A DNA stretch of 6,811 nucleotides from Ruminococcus sp. (GCA_017481395.1 JAFUPE010000062.1:1-6811), one strand, 5' to 3'; numbered from the stretch's first letter, positions 1 to 6,081 are shown. The notes: a model not told the origin generated them from the letters alone. Translations and numbers: made by a program.

Positions 1-537
1 GCTGATGTTTCCGAGCAGATTTCTACAGCAGGTACAGAGGCATCCGGTACAGGTAACATGAAGTTTATGCTCAACGGTGCAGTTACCCTCGGTACTTACG
101 ACGGTGCTAACGTTGAGATTGCTCAGCAGGCAGGCGAAGAGAACGAGTATATCTTCGGTGCACGCGTTGAGGAGATTGACTCCCTCAAGGCAGGCGGCTA
201 CTGGCCCAGAGGTATCTATGATACCAATGCTGAGGTAAGACGTGTTATTGACTGCCTCGTAAACGGTATGTTCTCTGACGACGGTGCTCAGGGCGAAGGC
301 AGCTTTAGAGAGCTTTGGGAGGGCTTACTTGACGGCAAGAGCTGGCATGCTCCCGACCACTACTTCATTCTCAGAGACCTTCCCGATTATATCGAGACAA
401 AGATTCGTTGCAACAAGGAGTATTCCGACAGAATCGCATTTGGTACAAAGTGCTTAAAGAACGTTGCCAACGCTGGCAAGTTCAGCTCTGACAGAACAAT
501 CCTTCAGTATGCAACTGAGCTCTGGTACGTAAAGTAA
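1..537 (+). CDS. glgP: Glycogen/starch phosphorylase, C-terminal part (5' end outside window)
   Basis: The frame is open from base 1, so the gene begins upstream; the ATG at 58 is an internal Met. The 178 visible residues are the C-terminal end of a GT35 phosphorylase, which normally exceeds 750 residues. The enzyme releases glucose 1-phosphate from the ends of glycogen or other alpha-1,4-glucans using phosphate and pyridoxal phosphate, in the cytoplasm. The fragment begins just before the family signature EASGTGNMKF. The Lys of that motif (codon 61-63) is the one that forms the Schiff base with PLP. The following NGAVTLGTYDGANVEI block and the C-terminal DYIETK and W-x(n)-Y-like segments also match the family. 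The gene ends with TAA 20 bases before an intrinsic terminator, so it is the last gene of its transcript. Family assignment is very secure; the preference between glycogen and maltodextrin cannot be judged from this part. Confidence 0.96.
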   Translation, partial: ADVSEQISTAGTEASGTGNMKFMLNGAVTLGTYDGANVEIAQQAGEENEYIFGARVEEIDSLKAGGYWPRGIYDTNAEVRRVIDCLVNGMFSDDGAQGEGSFRELWEGLLDGKSWHAPDHYFILRDLPDYIETKIRCNKEYSDRIAFGTKCLKNVANAGKFSSDRTILQYATELWYVK

Positions 538-556
538 TTTAATAACTTTAACATTG

Positions 557-588
557 ACGGCGACGGATTTTTCCGCCGCCGTTTTTTT
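557..588 (+). terminator. Intrinsic terminator after glycogen phosphorylase gene
   Basis: An 11-position stem (557-567 with 572-582) has ten pairs and one A-C mismatch at 563/576. It closes a TTTT loop and is followed by seven T residues (582-588). It lies 20 nt past the stop codon, where a Rho-independent terminator is expected. Confidence 0.9.
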
Positions 589-612
589 GTAGGCATATCA
601 GACAAATCGCAG

Positions 613-641
613 TTGACACTGTTAGACGTATATGTTACTAT
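613..641 (+). promoter_or_regulatory. Sigma-A-type promoter of the dockerin/LRR gene
   Basis: A perfect -35 box TTGACA (613-618) is separated by 17 nt from a -10-like TACTAT (636-641, four of six consensus positions). It sits between the upstream terminator and the gene, so the gene is probably transcribed on its own from about position 648. This leaves a short leader of about 23 nt containing the ribosome binding site AAAGGAGG (656-663). No operator-like repeat was seen around it. Confidence 0.7.
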
Positions 642-670
642 TAGGTTAGAAACCCAAAGGAGGCATACTT

Positions 671-2428
671 ATGAAACCTAACCTGTTAAAAACTCTGTCA
701 CTTGTAGCTGCACTTTTGCTTTTAGTTTGTGCACTGCCCGTTAACGCGGTGCTTGCCGCCGACAATACCACCGATTCGGGCCTTACATATACCAAAAACG
801 GCAATGATGCCGTAATTACAGGCTGTAACGGTAACCCAAAAGAAGTGGTTATCCCCGAAAAAATAGGCAACTTAACAGTTACCGAAATAGCCAAAGATGC
901 CTTTAAAAACGGCGGATTTGTGTATATAAGCATTCCAAAGACAATCGAAAAAATTGGTGCGGATGCTTTTCTTGATTGCTATGCAATTGAAACTGTAGAT
1001 ATTGCCGATATCGGTGCGTGGTGTGAAATCGACTTTAAGAACGAATACGCAAACCCCGCAAAATCTGTTTACGCAAAGCTTTGTATTGACGGTGCCGAGC
1101 TAAAAAGCCTTTATGTTCCCGATGGTACAGAAAAAATCGGAGCATTTGCATTTTTCGGAAACACCGGTATTGAAAAGGTGTTTATTCCTCAGTCAGTAAA
1201 ATCCATAGGGCAGATGGCGTTTAAAGGTGCCACGAAAATCAAGAACATATACTGTATTTCAACCGCCAAGGAATGGGAGGCAATAACCGAGAAAGCACCT
1301 GCCTATATACCCGACAAGGCAGATGTCCGGCTTATTAATCCCAAGGAAACTACTATTGACGGACTTATGTACATCGAGGAAAACGGCAAAATTGTAATTA
1401 CAGGCTACGAGGGCAATCTTTATAAGCTTACTATTCCTGCTGAGATTGACGGCAAGCCTGTGTCGAAAATTGACAGCTATGCCTTTGAGGGTATAAATAC
1501 CCTTGCAGAAGTTATTCTGCCCGACACAATCAAAGAGATTTTCCCCGGTGCGTTTTGCGAATGTAAGTATCTGACAAAGATAAATATTCCTGAAGGCGTA
1601 GATTTTATCCACGAGGAAGCTTTCAGAGGCTGTCAAAGCCTTTTAGAGCTTTCCTTACCGTCAAGTGTAAGAGAAATAAGCTATTATGCATTTAACGGGT
1701 GTCAGAGCATTGCAAAGCTTAAAGTACCCGAGGGCACAGAGATAGTTGCTGACCATGCTTTTAGCGATTGCTATAATTTAAAAGAAATTTCTCTTCCTTT
1801 AACACTTACTCAGCTTGCAGGTACGGCTTTTTACGATACCGCCTACTTTAAAAACACCGATAATTGGACAGACAACGCACTTTATATAGATGGTTGTCTT
1901 ATAAAAGTTAATGAAAATACAGAAGGCGAGTTTTATATTAACGCAGGCACTAAAATTATTGGTGACTATGCTTTTTATGATTGTAAGAGTATAACCGAAA
2001 TCATAGTTCCCGATAGCTTAATAAGCGTTGGAAACTACTGTTTTTACGGATGCTCGGGGTTAAGCAGTATTAATATCCCTCATACTGTTCAGTACATTGG
2101 TTACAACGCATTCAGCGAATGCAGAGGGCTTAATGCCATAAACTTCGGCGGCAACAGTCTTCAGTGGTCAGCGGCAGTTGGCGAAAATAATGTTGGTGTC
2201 CGCGACAGTATTATTAATTTTGGCAAGGAAAATGAGTATATCCTTGGTGATGCTAACCTTGACGGCAGGCTTAACGTAAGAGATGCCACAGCTATTCAGA
2301 AGCACGCGGCAAAAATCGTGATTATTGAGGGCAAAGCTTTAGAGCTTGCTGACTTTAATGCCGACGGTAAAATAAATGTACGAGATGCAACTGCAATTCA
2401 GAAGCATATAGCAGGAATGCATTACTAA
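671..2428 (+). CDS. Secreted BspA-like leucine-rich-repeat protein with C-terminal type I-like dockerin
   Basis: 585 residues. The start ATG has a near-ideal SD (AAAGGAGG, 7-nt spacing). Residues 1 to about 29 form a signal peptide: positive N-end (K2, K7), hydrophobic core LVAALLLLVCAL, and an Ala-rich cleavage region near 26-30. Residues about 37-222 and 230-518 are two successive BspA/LRR_5 modules. Each opens with a similar block (GLTY...VITG at 38-51 and GLMY...VITG at 231-245) followed by repeats of the form IP..I..I...AF..C..L. The insert around 116-135 (WCEIDF...NPA) and that at 194-205 (IYCISTAKEWEAI) are typical of this family. Residues 524-585 form a dockerin with two Ca-binding loops (DANLDG at 527 and DFNADG at 561), each followed by NVRDATAIQKH. 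Dockerins bind cohesins on scaffoldins, so the protein is probably exported and mounted on a cellulosome-like surface complex. No catalytic domain is present; a binding or adhesion role is inferred, and the ligand is unknown. Confidence 0.93.
   Translation: MKPNLLKTLSLVAALLLLVCALPVNAVLAADNTTDSGLTYTKNGNDAVITGCNGNPKEVVIPEKIGNLTVTEIAKDAFKNGGFVYISIPKTIEKIGADAFLDCYAIETVDIADIGAWCEIDFKNEYANPAKSVYAKLCIDGAELKSLYVPDGTEKIGAFAFFGNTGIEKVFIPQSVKSIGQMAFKGATKIKNIYCISTAKEWEAITEKAPAYIPDKADVRLINPKETTIDGLMYIEENGKIVITGYEGNLYKLTIPAEIDGKPVSKIDSYAFEGINTLAEVILPDTIKEIFPGAFCECKYLTKINIPEGVDFIHEEAFRGCQSLLELSLPSSVREISYYAFNGCQSIAKLKVPEGTEIVADHAFSDCYNLKEISLPLTLTQLAGTAFYDTAYFKNTDNWTDNALYIDGCLIKVNENTEGEFYINAGTKIIGDYAFYDCKSITEIIVPDSLISVGNYCFYGCSGLSSINIPHTVQYIGYNAFSECRGLNAINFGGNSLQWSAAVGENNVGVRDSIINFGKENEYILGDANLDGRLNVRDATAIQKHAAKIVIIEGKALELADFNADGKINVRDATAIQKHIAGMHY
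2249..2407 (+). repeat. Duplicated dockerin Ca-binding repeats
   Basis: Two EF-hand-like segments encode residues 527-545 and 561-579. Loop positions 1, 3, 5, 9 and 12 are D, N, D, N, D in both, so calcium coordination looks intact. The 11 residues NVRDATAIQKH are identical in the two copies, although 6 of the 11 codons differ synonymously. Val-Arg occupies the two loop positions that usually decide cohesin specificity, in both repeats. Confidence 0.88.
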
Positions 2429-2445
2429 AAAGTTAACACGCAAGA

Positions 2446-2475
2446 AAAAAGCGGCGGATTTTTCCGCCGCTTTTT
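2446..2475 (+). terminator. Intrinsic terminator after the dockerin gene
   Basis: A perfect 8-bp GC-rich stem (2451-2458 with 2463-2470, loop TTTT) is flanked by an A tract (2445-2450) and a T tract (2471-2475). The A and T tracts extend the stem, so it could work in both directions. It begins 17-22 nt after the stop codon. It shares the 16-nt core CGGATTTTTCCGCCGC with the terminator at 557-588. Confidence 0.9.
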
Positions 2476-2574
2476 CCGTTTGCCACGGAGGGCGATTCCG
2501 CCTTTAGACAGATTTGTTTATAAATAACGTTTTATTAACGGCGGAGTGGAGGTCTTCGTTAGGAGGTTGCTGAG

Positions 2575-2637
2575 GTGGTTAATTTTAGGTTGAAAGTCTT
2601 TGAGATTTGTAGTAACATATACATTAGATTTAATTAG
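2575..2637 (+). CDS. Possible 20-codon leader peptide upstream of the exporter gene (weak)
   Basis: A GTG start lies 8 nt after a perfect AGGAGG (2561-2566). It opens a 20-codon frame (VVNFRLKVFEICSNIYIRFN) ending with TAG at 2635-2637, 14 nt before the exporter ATG. The SD is stronger than that of the exporter itself (GGTGAGG). Short translated leaders are known upstream of some antibiotic-response ABC genes, which is the only reason to list it. Against it: the frame is short, the start is not ATG, no homologue is recognised, and the best candidate promoter lies inside it, so a transcript from that promoter would lack it. Confidence 0.2.
   Translation: MVNFRLKVFEICSNIYIRFN
2590..2618 (+). 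promoter_or_regulatory. Candidate promoter of the exporter-TipAS-dehydrogenase operon
   Basis: TTGAAA (2590-2595), 17-nt spacing, then TAACAT (2613-2618, four of six consensus positions). Transcription would start near 2625, giving a leader of about 27 nt with the SD-like GGTGAGG (2641-2647) 4 nt before the ATG. An alternative -10-like TATAAA lies at 2519-2524 but has no convincing -35. The 223-nt gap between dockerin and exporter genes holds no other gene I can support. Confidence 0.45.
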
Positions 2638-2651
2638 TTCGGTGAGGTAAA

Positions 2652-4409
2652 ATGAAAAACAAAAGCAAAGCAAATAAATCATCCTTAAGGCGTTTTTTGC
2701 CCTACTACAAAAAGTACAGAAGCACCATGGTCAAGGACCTTCTTTGTGCCGCACTTACCACCATTTGCGAGATTATGCTGCCTCTTTTAGTGCGTGAAAT
2801 CACAGGCAGAATATCCTCAGACCCTTTAAGTTTAACAGTGGGTTTTGTAATTACTATAGGTGCGGCTTACCTTGCAATGCGTCTTATAGACGGACTTGCT
2901 TACTATTACATGGCAAATGTAGGTCACGTTATGGGAACAAAAATTGAGACAGATATGCGAAAAGATTTGTTTTCGCACTTGCAAAAGCTTCATATGGGTT
3001 ACTATGATAACGCCAAGATAGGAACATTGATGTCAAGAATAACCAATGACCTTTTCGACGTTACCGAGTTTGCTCATCATTGCCCGGAAGAATTCTTTAT
3101 TGCAGGCATCAAAATCATTGCCGCCTTTGCAATTCTTTGTACCTTCAACGTACCGCTTACTCTCTTGGTGTTCCTCGTAATTCCGCCTATGATTATTGCC
3201 CTTACTCTTTTTAACCGCAAAATTAAAAAGGGATTTCGACATCAGCGTACTCAGATTGGCGAGCTTAACTCACAAGTAGAGGACAGCTTGCTTGGCATAA
3301 GAGTGGTAAAATCTTTTGCAAACGAAGAAATTGAGAACGAAAAATTCGATAAGGGTAACCGAAAATTCTTTGATATTAAAGCTAAAAACTATAGGTATAT
3401 GGGCCTTTATCAAGCAACCACACGTTTTTTCGAAGGCTTTATGTATATAGTTGTTGTGGTTGCAGGTACGCTCTTTATGATGCATGGTCATATCAGTCCT
3501 GCGGACTTTGTGGCTTATCTCTTGTTTGTTTCAACTCTGCTTACGTCTGTAAGGCGAATTGTCGAGTTCGCCGAACAGTTTCAGCGTGGTATGACCGGTA
3601 TCGAAAGATTTTATGAAATTTTAGACACAATCCCCGAAATTACAGACAAAGAAAATGCTGAGGTTTTGGGAAATATCAAGGGCGAAATTGAGTTTAAAAA
3701 CGTTACCTTCCGATATTCAGAAGAAAACGAAGATGTGCTTCTAAATATGTCCTTTAAAATTAAAAGCGGCGAAAAGGTTGCTTTGGTCGGGCCCTCCGGC
3801 GGCGGCAAAACTACAATTTGCTCTCTTATTCCTCGGTTTTACGAAGTGGACGAAGGCGGAATTTACATTGACGGTAAAAGCATCAGGGACGTAACGGTTA
3901 AGAGCCTTAGGGATAAAATCGGTATTGTTCAGCAGGATGTTTACCTTTTCTCGGGCTCGGTTAAAAGCAATATTGCCTACGGCAAAATGAACGCCACCGA
4001 TGATGAAATTATCGAAGCGGCAAAAATGGCAGGTGCTCACGATTTTATTATGAGCTTGCCTCAAGGCTACGATACTTATGTAGGCGAGCGTGGTGTCAAG
4101 CTTTCGGGCGGTCAGAAGCAGAGGATTTCTATAGCAAGGGTATTCCTTAAAAATCCCCCTGTGCTTCTTTTAGACGAGGCAACAAGTGCACTCGACAACG
4201 AGTCCGAGCTTGTAGTGCAGAAATCCTTGGAAAAGCTATCAAAGGGTAGAACTACAATTACAGTTGCCCACAGGCTTACAACTATTAAGAATGCTGACCG
4301 CATTTTTGTTATAAGTAAAAACGGCATTGCCGAAGAAGGCACCCACACAGAGCTTCTTGAGAAAAACGGCATATATAAGGAGCTTTACAGTGCCTACACT
4401 ATGCTATAA
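2652..4409 (+). CDS. ABC exporter, fused transmembrane and ATP-binding domains (MsbA/multidrug type half-transporter)
   Basis: 585 residues, the usual size of a bacterial TMD-NBD half-transporter. The membrane part has six hydrophobic segments at roughly 29-48, 62-87, 148-165, 168-187, 261-278 and 284-304, with the long cytoplasmic loops typical of exporters. The ATPase part is complete: A-loop Tyr355, Walker A GPSGGGKTT (380-388, Lys386), Q-loop Gln428, signature LSGGQ (484-488), Walker B VLLLDE (504-509) with catalytic Glu509, D-loop SALD (512-515) and H-loop His540. Two such chains pair in the membrane and use ATP to push a substrate out. Because all catalytic residues are canonical and no partner half-transporter lies beside it, a homodimer is likely. 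The downstream TipAS-like gene suggests a drug or peptide-like substrate, but this is inference. No peptidase C39 domain is present, so bacteriocin maturation is not indicated. The start is chosen because the cytoplasmic N-terminus (RRFLPYYKKYR) matches the family. Confidence 0.94.
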   Translation: MKNKSKANKSSLRRFLPYYKKYRSTMVKDLLCAALTTICEIMLPLLVREITGRISSDPLSLTVGFVITIGAAYLAMRLIDGLAYYYMANVGHVMGTKIETDMRKDLFSHLQKLHMGYYDNAKIGTLMSRITNDLFDVTEFAHHCPEEFFIAGIKIIAAFAILCTFNVPLTLLVFLVIPPMIIALTLFNRKIKKGFRHQRTQIGELNSQVEDSLLGIRVVKSFANEEIENEKFDKGNRKFFDIKAKNYRYMGLYQATTRFFEGFMYIVVVVAGTLFMMHGHISPADFVAYLLFVSTLLTSVRRIVEFAEQFQRGMTGIERFYEILDTIPEITDKENAEVLGNIKGEIEFKNVTFRYSEENEDVLLNMSFKIKSGEKVALVGPSGGGKTTICSLIPRFYEVDEGGIYIDGKSIRDVTVKSLRDKIGIVQQDVYLFSGSVKSNIAYGKMNATDDEIIEAAKMAGAHDFIMSLPQGYDTYVGERGVKLSGGQKQRISIARVFLKNPPVLLLDEATSALDNESELVVQKSLEKLSKGRTTITVAHRLTTIKNADRIFVISKNGIAEEGTHTELLEKNGIYKELYSAYTML

Positions 4410-4465
4410 AAAACGCAAGGATTTGGCTGAGCTTGTAAGCTTTGCTGAGTAAAGAGGTTAAGAAT

Positions 4466-4837
4466 ATGGATAGTTACAAAAACGAAGCAACAGAGCGTTT
4501 TGGGGGCACCGACGCCTACAAAGAATTTGAGAGTAAAACTGCAGGCTATACCGAGGCGGATTTTGCGGATTATACAGAAGGTTTAAACGCAGTTTTTGCA
4601 AAATTTGCTCGGTGCAAGTCTAAGGGTTACACACCAAAATCAGCAGAAGCTCAGACACTGGTAAAAGAACTGCAAAACTTCATTACCAAGAACTACTACA
4701 CCTGTACCGATGAAATTCTCAAAGGCTTAGGAGCAATGTACTCCGCCGACCGTAGATTTAAAGAATACCTCGACAAGAACGGCGAAGGCACAGCCGAGTT
4801 TGTATCTGATGCCATAAAGATTTTCACAAAGGACTGA
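4466..4837 (+). CDS. Free-standing TipAS-like (thiopeptide-recognition domain) protein
   Basis: 123 residues from ATG 4466, which has the SD AAAGAGG (4451-4457) at 8-nt spacing. An in-frame TTG at 4442 would add 8 residues but has no SD and is not preferred. Nearly the whole protein resembles the TipAS antibiotic-binding domain of the Streptomyces regulator TipA: ERFGGTDAYKE (10-20), a YTEADF segment, and YTCTDEILKGLGAMYSADRRF-like helices near 78-98, which correspond to TipA YDCGYEMHTCLGEMYVSDERF. The MerR-type DNA-binding half and coiled coil of full-length TipA are absent. Aligned by eye, Cys80 matches TipA Cys207. The position of TipA Cys214, which (from memory) forms the covalent bond to thiostrepton-type drugs, is Gly87. 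It is therefore likely a non-covalent small-molecule binder or sequestering protein in the cytoplasm; the ligand is unknown. It lies 56 nt after the exporter and 5 nt before the dehydrogenase, so co-transcription is likely. Confidence 0.85.
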   Translation: MDSYKNEATERFGGTDAYKEFESKTAGYTEADFADYTEGLNAVFAKFARCKSKGYTPKSAEAQTLVKELQNFITKNYYTCTDEILKGLGAMYSADRRFKEYLDKNGEGTAEFVSDAIKIFTKD

Positions 4838-4842
4838 CAAAA

Positions 4843-5646
4843 ATGACACCGTCAATTCTGATAACAGGTGCCTACGGAGGTATGGGCAAGGCTACGGCAA
4901 AGATGCTGAGAGATAGCGGTTTTCGGGTTTTCGCCCTCGATAAAACCGTAGGTGAAGCCGAGGAAAATATCGTTCCCATTTATGTGGACATCACCGACGA
5001 GCAAAGTGTAATCAACGCATTTGAGCAAATCCAAAAAGAGACCGACGAGCTTTTTGCAATTATCCATTTTGCAGGAATTTATATGCTTGACTCTTTGGTA
5101 GAGATGGAAAGCTATGATTTTGAACGAATTTTCAAAATCAATGTGCAGGGTGCTTTTCTTGTGAATAAAACGTTTCTTCCTCTTCTTAGAAACGGCTCCC
5201 GCATAGTTATCACTACGAGCGAGCTTGCACCTCTTGACCCGCTACCCTTTACAGGAATTTATGCTGTAACTAAATCTGCCCTTGACAAGTACGCATACTC
5301 TCTTAGAATGGAGCTGCAACTGAAAGGTGTTAGAGTAAGCGTTTTGCGTGCAGGTGCTGTAACGACAAATATGCTTGGAGCATCCACTGATGCACTTGAT
5401 AAATTCTGCGAAAAAACAAAGCTTTACAAATGCAATGCCGACAGGTTCAAGCAGATAGTGGATAGCGTTGAGGCAAGAAGTATAGCACCTGAGAAGATTG
5501 CTGAAAAGACAATCAGGATACTTAGAAAAAGGTCTCCGAAATTCGCATACAAAATTAACCGAAACCCAATGCTGCTTATGCTGAATATCCTCCCTAAAGG
5601 CTTGCAGTTGTGGGTCATAAAACGGGTGCTGAAAAGCAGAATATGA
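4843..5646 (+). CDS. Classical short-chain dehydrogenase/reductase (SDR)
   Basis: 267 residues with a complete classical SDR set. These are the cofactor motif TGAYGGMG (8-15), Asp33 at the end of strand 2 (favours NAD(H) over NADP(H) by family rule), D49-I-T-D near the adenine site, HFAG (75-78) in place of the usual NNAG, and the catalytic tetrad Asn100, Ser126, Tyr140 and Lys144 (YAVTK). The protein would oxidise or reduce an alcohol/carbonyl substrate in the cytoplasm. The C-terminal tail (from about 215) has an APEKIAEKTIRIL helix and a hydrophobic, basic end (MLLMLNILPKGLQLWVIKRVLK). Such tails occur in retinol or hydroxysteroid dehydrogenase-like SDRs and may touch the membrane. The ATG is 5 nt after the TipAS-like stop, and its SD AAAGGA (4828-4833) lies inside that gene, so translation is probably coupled. 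The substrate cannot be deduced; a link to the exported compound is only suggested by the operon. Confidence 0.93.
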   Translation: MTPSILITGAYGGMGKATAKMLRDSGFRVFALDKTVGEAEENIVPIYVDITDEQSVINAFEQIQKETDELFAIIHFAGIYMLDSLVEMESYDFERIFKINVQGAFLVNKTFLPLLRNGSRIVITTSELAPLDPLPFTGIYAVTKSALDKYAYSLRMELQLKGVRVSVLRAGAVTTNMLGASTDALDKFCEKTKLYKCNADRFKQIVDSVEARSIAPEKIAEKTIRILRKRSPKFAYKINRNPMLLMLNILPKGLQLWVIKRVLKSRI

Positions 5647-5719
5647 TAGATGAACGAGTAATTATTTAGTAGCATTAAAGATAAGACTTTGGCTAAATGC
5701 AAAAATTAAATAGTCAAAG

Positions 5720-5765
5720 AAAAAACACTGAGGCGTGTGATGAAGTGAAAGCTTCAGTGCTTTTT
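5720..5765. terminator. Two-way terminator between the SDR gene and the tRNA remnant
   Basis: A 9-bp stem (5726-5734 with 5751-5759, one G-T wobble) has a 16-nt loop. It is flanked by AAAAAA (5720-5725) and TTTTT (5761-5765). On the plus strand it closes the exporter-TipAS-SDR operon. On the minus strand it gives a stem followed directly by six T residues, 5 nt beyond the CCA end of the tRNA remnant, which is a typical tRNA-gene terminator position. Confidence 0.82.
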
Positions 5766-5809
5766 GGTGGGAACAACAGGACTCGAACCTTCGGCATCTT
5801 GCTCCCAAA
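5765..5809 (-). pseudogene. 3' half of a tRNA gene, probably tRNA-Pro(UGG), cut at the anticodon loop; candidate attachment site
   Basis: Read on the minus strand the segment has exact tRNA geometry. Anticodon loop TTTGGGA (5809-5803, anticodon TGG), anticodon-stem 3' strand GCAAG, five-base variable loop ATGCC, and T-stem GAAGG follow. Then come T-loop TTCGAGT, T-stem CCTGT, acceptor 3' strand TGTTCCC, discriminator A and CCA (5767-5765). The TTTGGGA loop is that of tRNA-Pro(UGG). The bases before it (GGCTA) cannot pair with GCAAG, no GGGAACA 5' acceptor strand is found upstream, and no D-arm is recognisable. The gene is therefore truncated precisely at the anticodon loop. The T-stem has one mismatch and one wobble, and position 72 is C rather than the G usual in bacterial tRNA-Pro, so it is decayed or the isotype is uncertain. 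Its terminator (5720-5765) is still in place. Such halves are the normal scar of integrase-mediated insertion into a tRNA gene. Confidence 0.72.
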
Positions 5810-5880
5810 TAGCCCCAGACATACAATATCTGGTAGTTTTTGCTCCTTTTAGTGCACTCTGCTACAAAATATAGACCCCA

Positions 5881-5953
5881 ACATGTGGTCTTTGACCACA
5901 TAAAATCCATTGTCTACATACACTCCAAACCCCACTGTGGAATACATGTGGTC
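5881..5953. repeat. Cluster of direct and inverted ATGTGGTC/GACCACAT repeats
   Basis: The 10-mer ACATGTGGTC occurs at 5881-5890 and again at 5944-5953. Its 8-nt inverted complement GACCACAT lies at 5894-5901 and can pair with either copy: with the first as an 8-bp hairpin with a TTT loop, with the second as a longer-range stem. A further small palindrome, CCACTGTGG, lies at 5932-5940. No coding frame of interest covers the area. It may hold protein-binding sites or alternative RNA folds; the function is unknown. Confidence 0.6.
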
Positions 5954-5955
5954 GC

Positions 5956-6012
5956 AAAAACTCCCTGAGGATTTGAGCATTTTTACATGCTCACCCTCAG
6001 GGAGTTGTTTTT
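5956..6012 (-). terminator. Strong nested hairpin terminator downstream of the DUF4143 gene
   Basis: A perfect 12-bp outer stem (5959-5970 with 5995-6006) encloses a small internal loop and a second 7-bp stem (5974-5980 with 5987-5993). On the minus strand it is followed by five T (complement of 5956-5960). On the plus strand it is followed by TTTTT (6008-6012), so it can act both ways. It starts about 70 nt past the stop of the minus-strand gene. Confidence 0.8.
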
Positions 6013-6081
6013 CGCTTGTATGTTAGCTTAGATTTTGAAACTAGTCAAGTTAAGATTTGAACTGCTGTAAACAAAGATAAA

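Noticed and set aside
646..933. Minus-strand open frame opposite the start of the dockerin gene
   Set aside because: Antisense to a well-supported signal peptide and LRR coding region with a good SD; it is a shadow frame, as are the minus-strand frames opposite the exporter and SDR genes.
2486..2505. GC-rich GGAGGGCGATTCCGCC segment as a possible dispersed repeat or riboswitch
   Set aside because: Only a weak bulged 5-bp stem can be drawn and no second copy is in the window.
4442..4465. Upstream TTG start giving 8 more residues for the TipAS-like protein
   Set aside because: No SD precedes the TTG, whereas the ATG at 4466 has AAAGAGG at ideal distance; the added residues do not belong to the domain.
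5765..5806. A 42-nt tRNA-like minihelix or tmRNA 3' end (GGGAGCA pairing with TGTTCCC around the T-arm)
   Set aside because: The 7-bp pairing exists with one G-T wobble, but the interior lacks a proper T-stem on that register and no tmRNA tag frame is nearby; the canonical 3' tRNA half explains the same bases better.
5810..5880. Possible 5' half of the tRNA with an intron in the anticodon loop
   Set aside because: Searched the minus strand upstream for GGGAACA, a D-arm and CTTGC to pair with GCAAG; none is present in a workable arrangement. A small CCAGA/TCTGG hairpin here has no tRNA arm spacing.
5662..5910. Minus-strand open frame of 82 codons
   Set aside because: Its middle part (RRFESC) is simply the translated T-arm of the tRNA remnant, and the rest crosses the terminator and repeats; no SD or protein family seen.
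6027..6063. Imperfect direct repeat CTTAGATTTTGAAACT / GTTAAGATTTGAACT
   Set aside because: Short, AT-rich and imperfect; between a stop codon and a terminator it is not distinguishable from chance.
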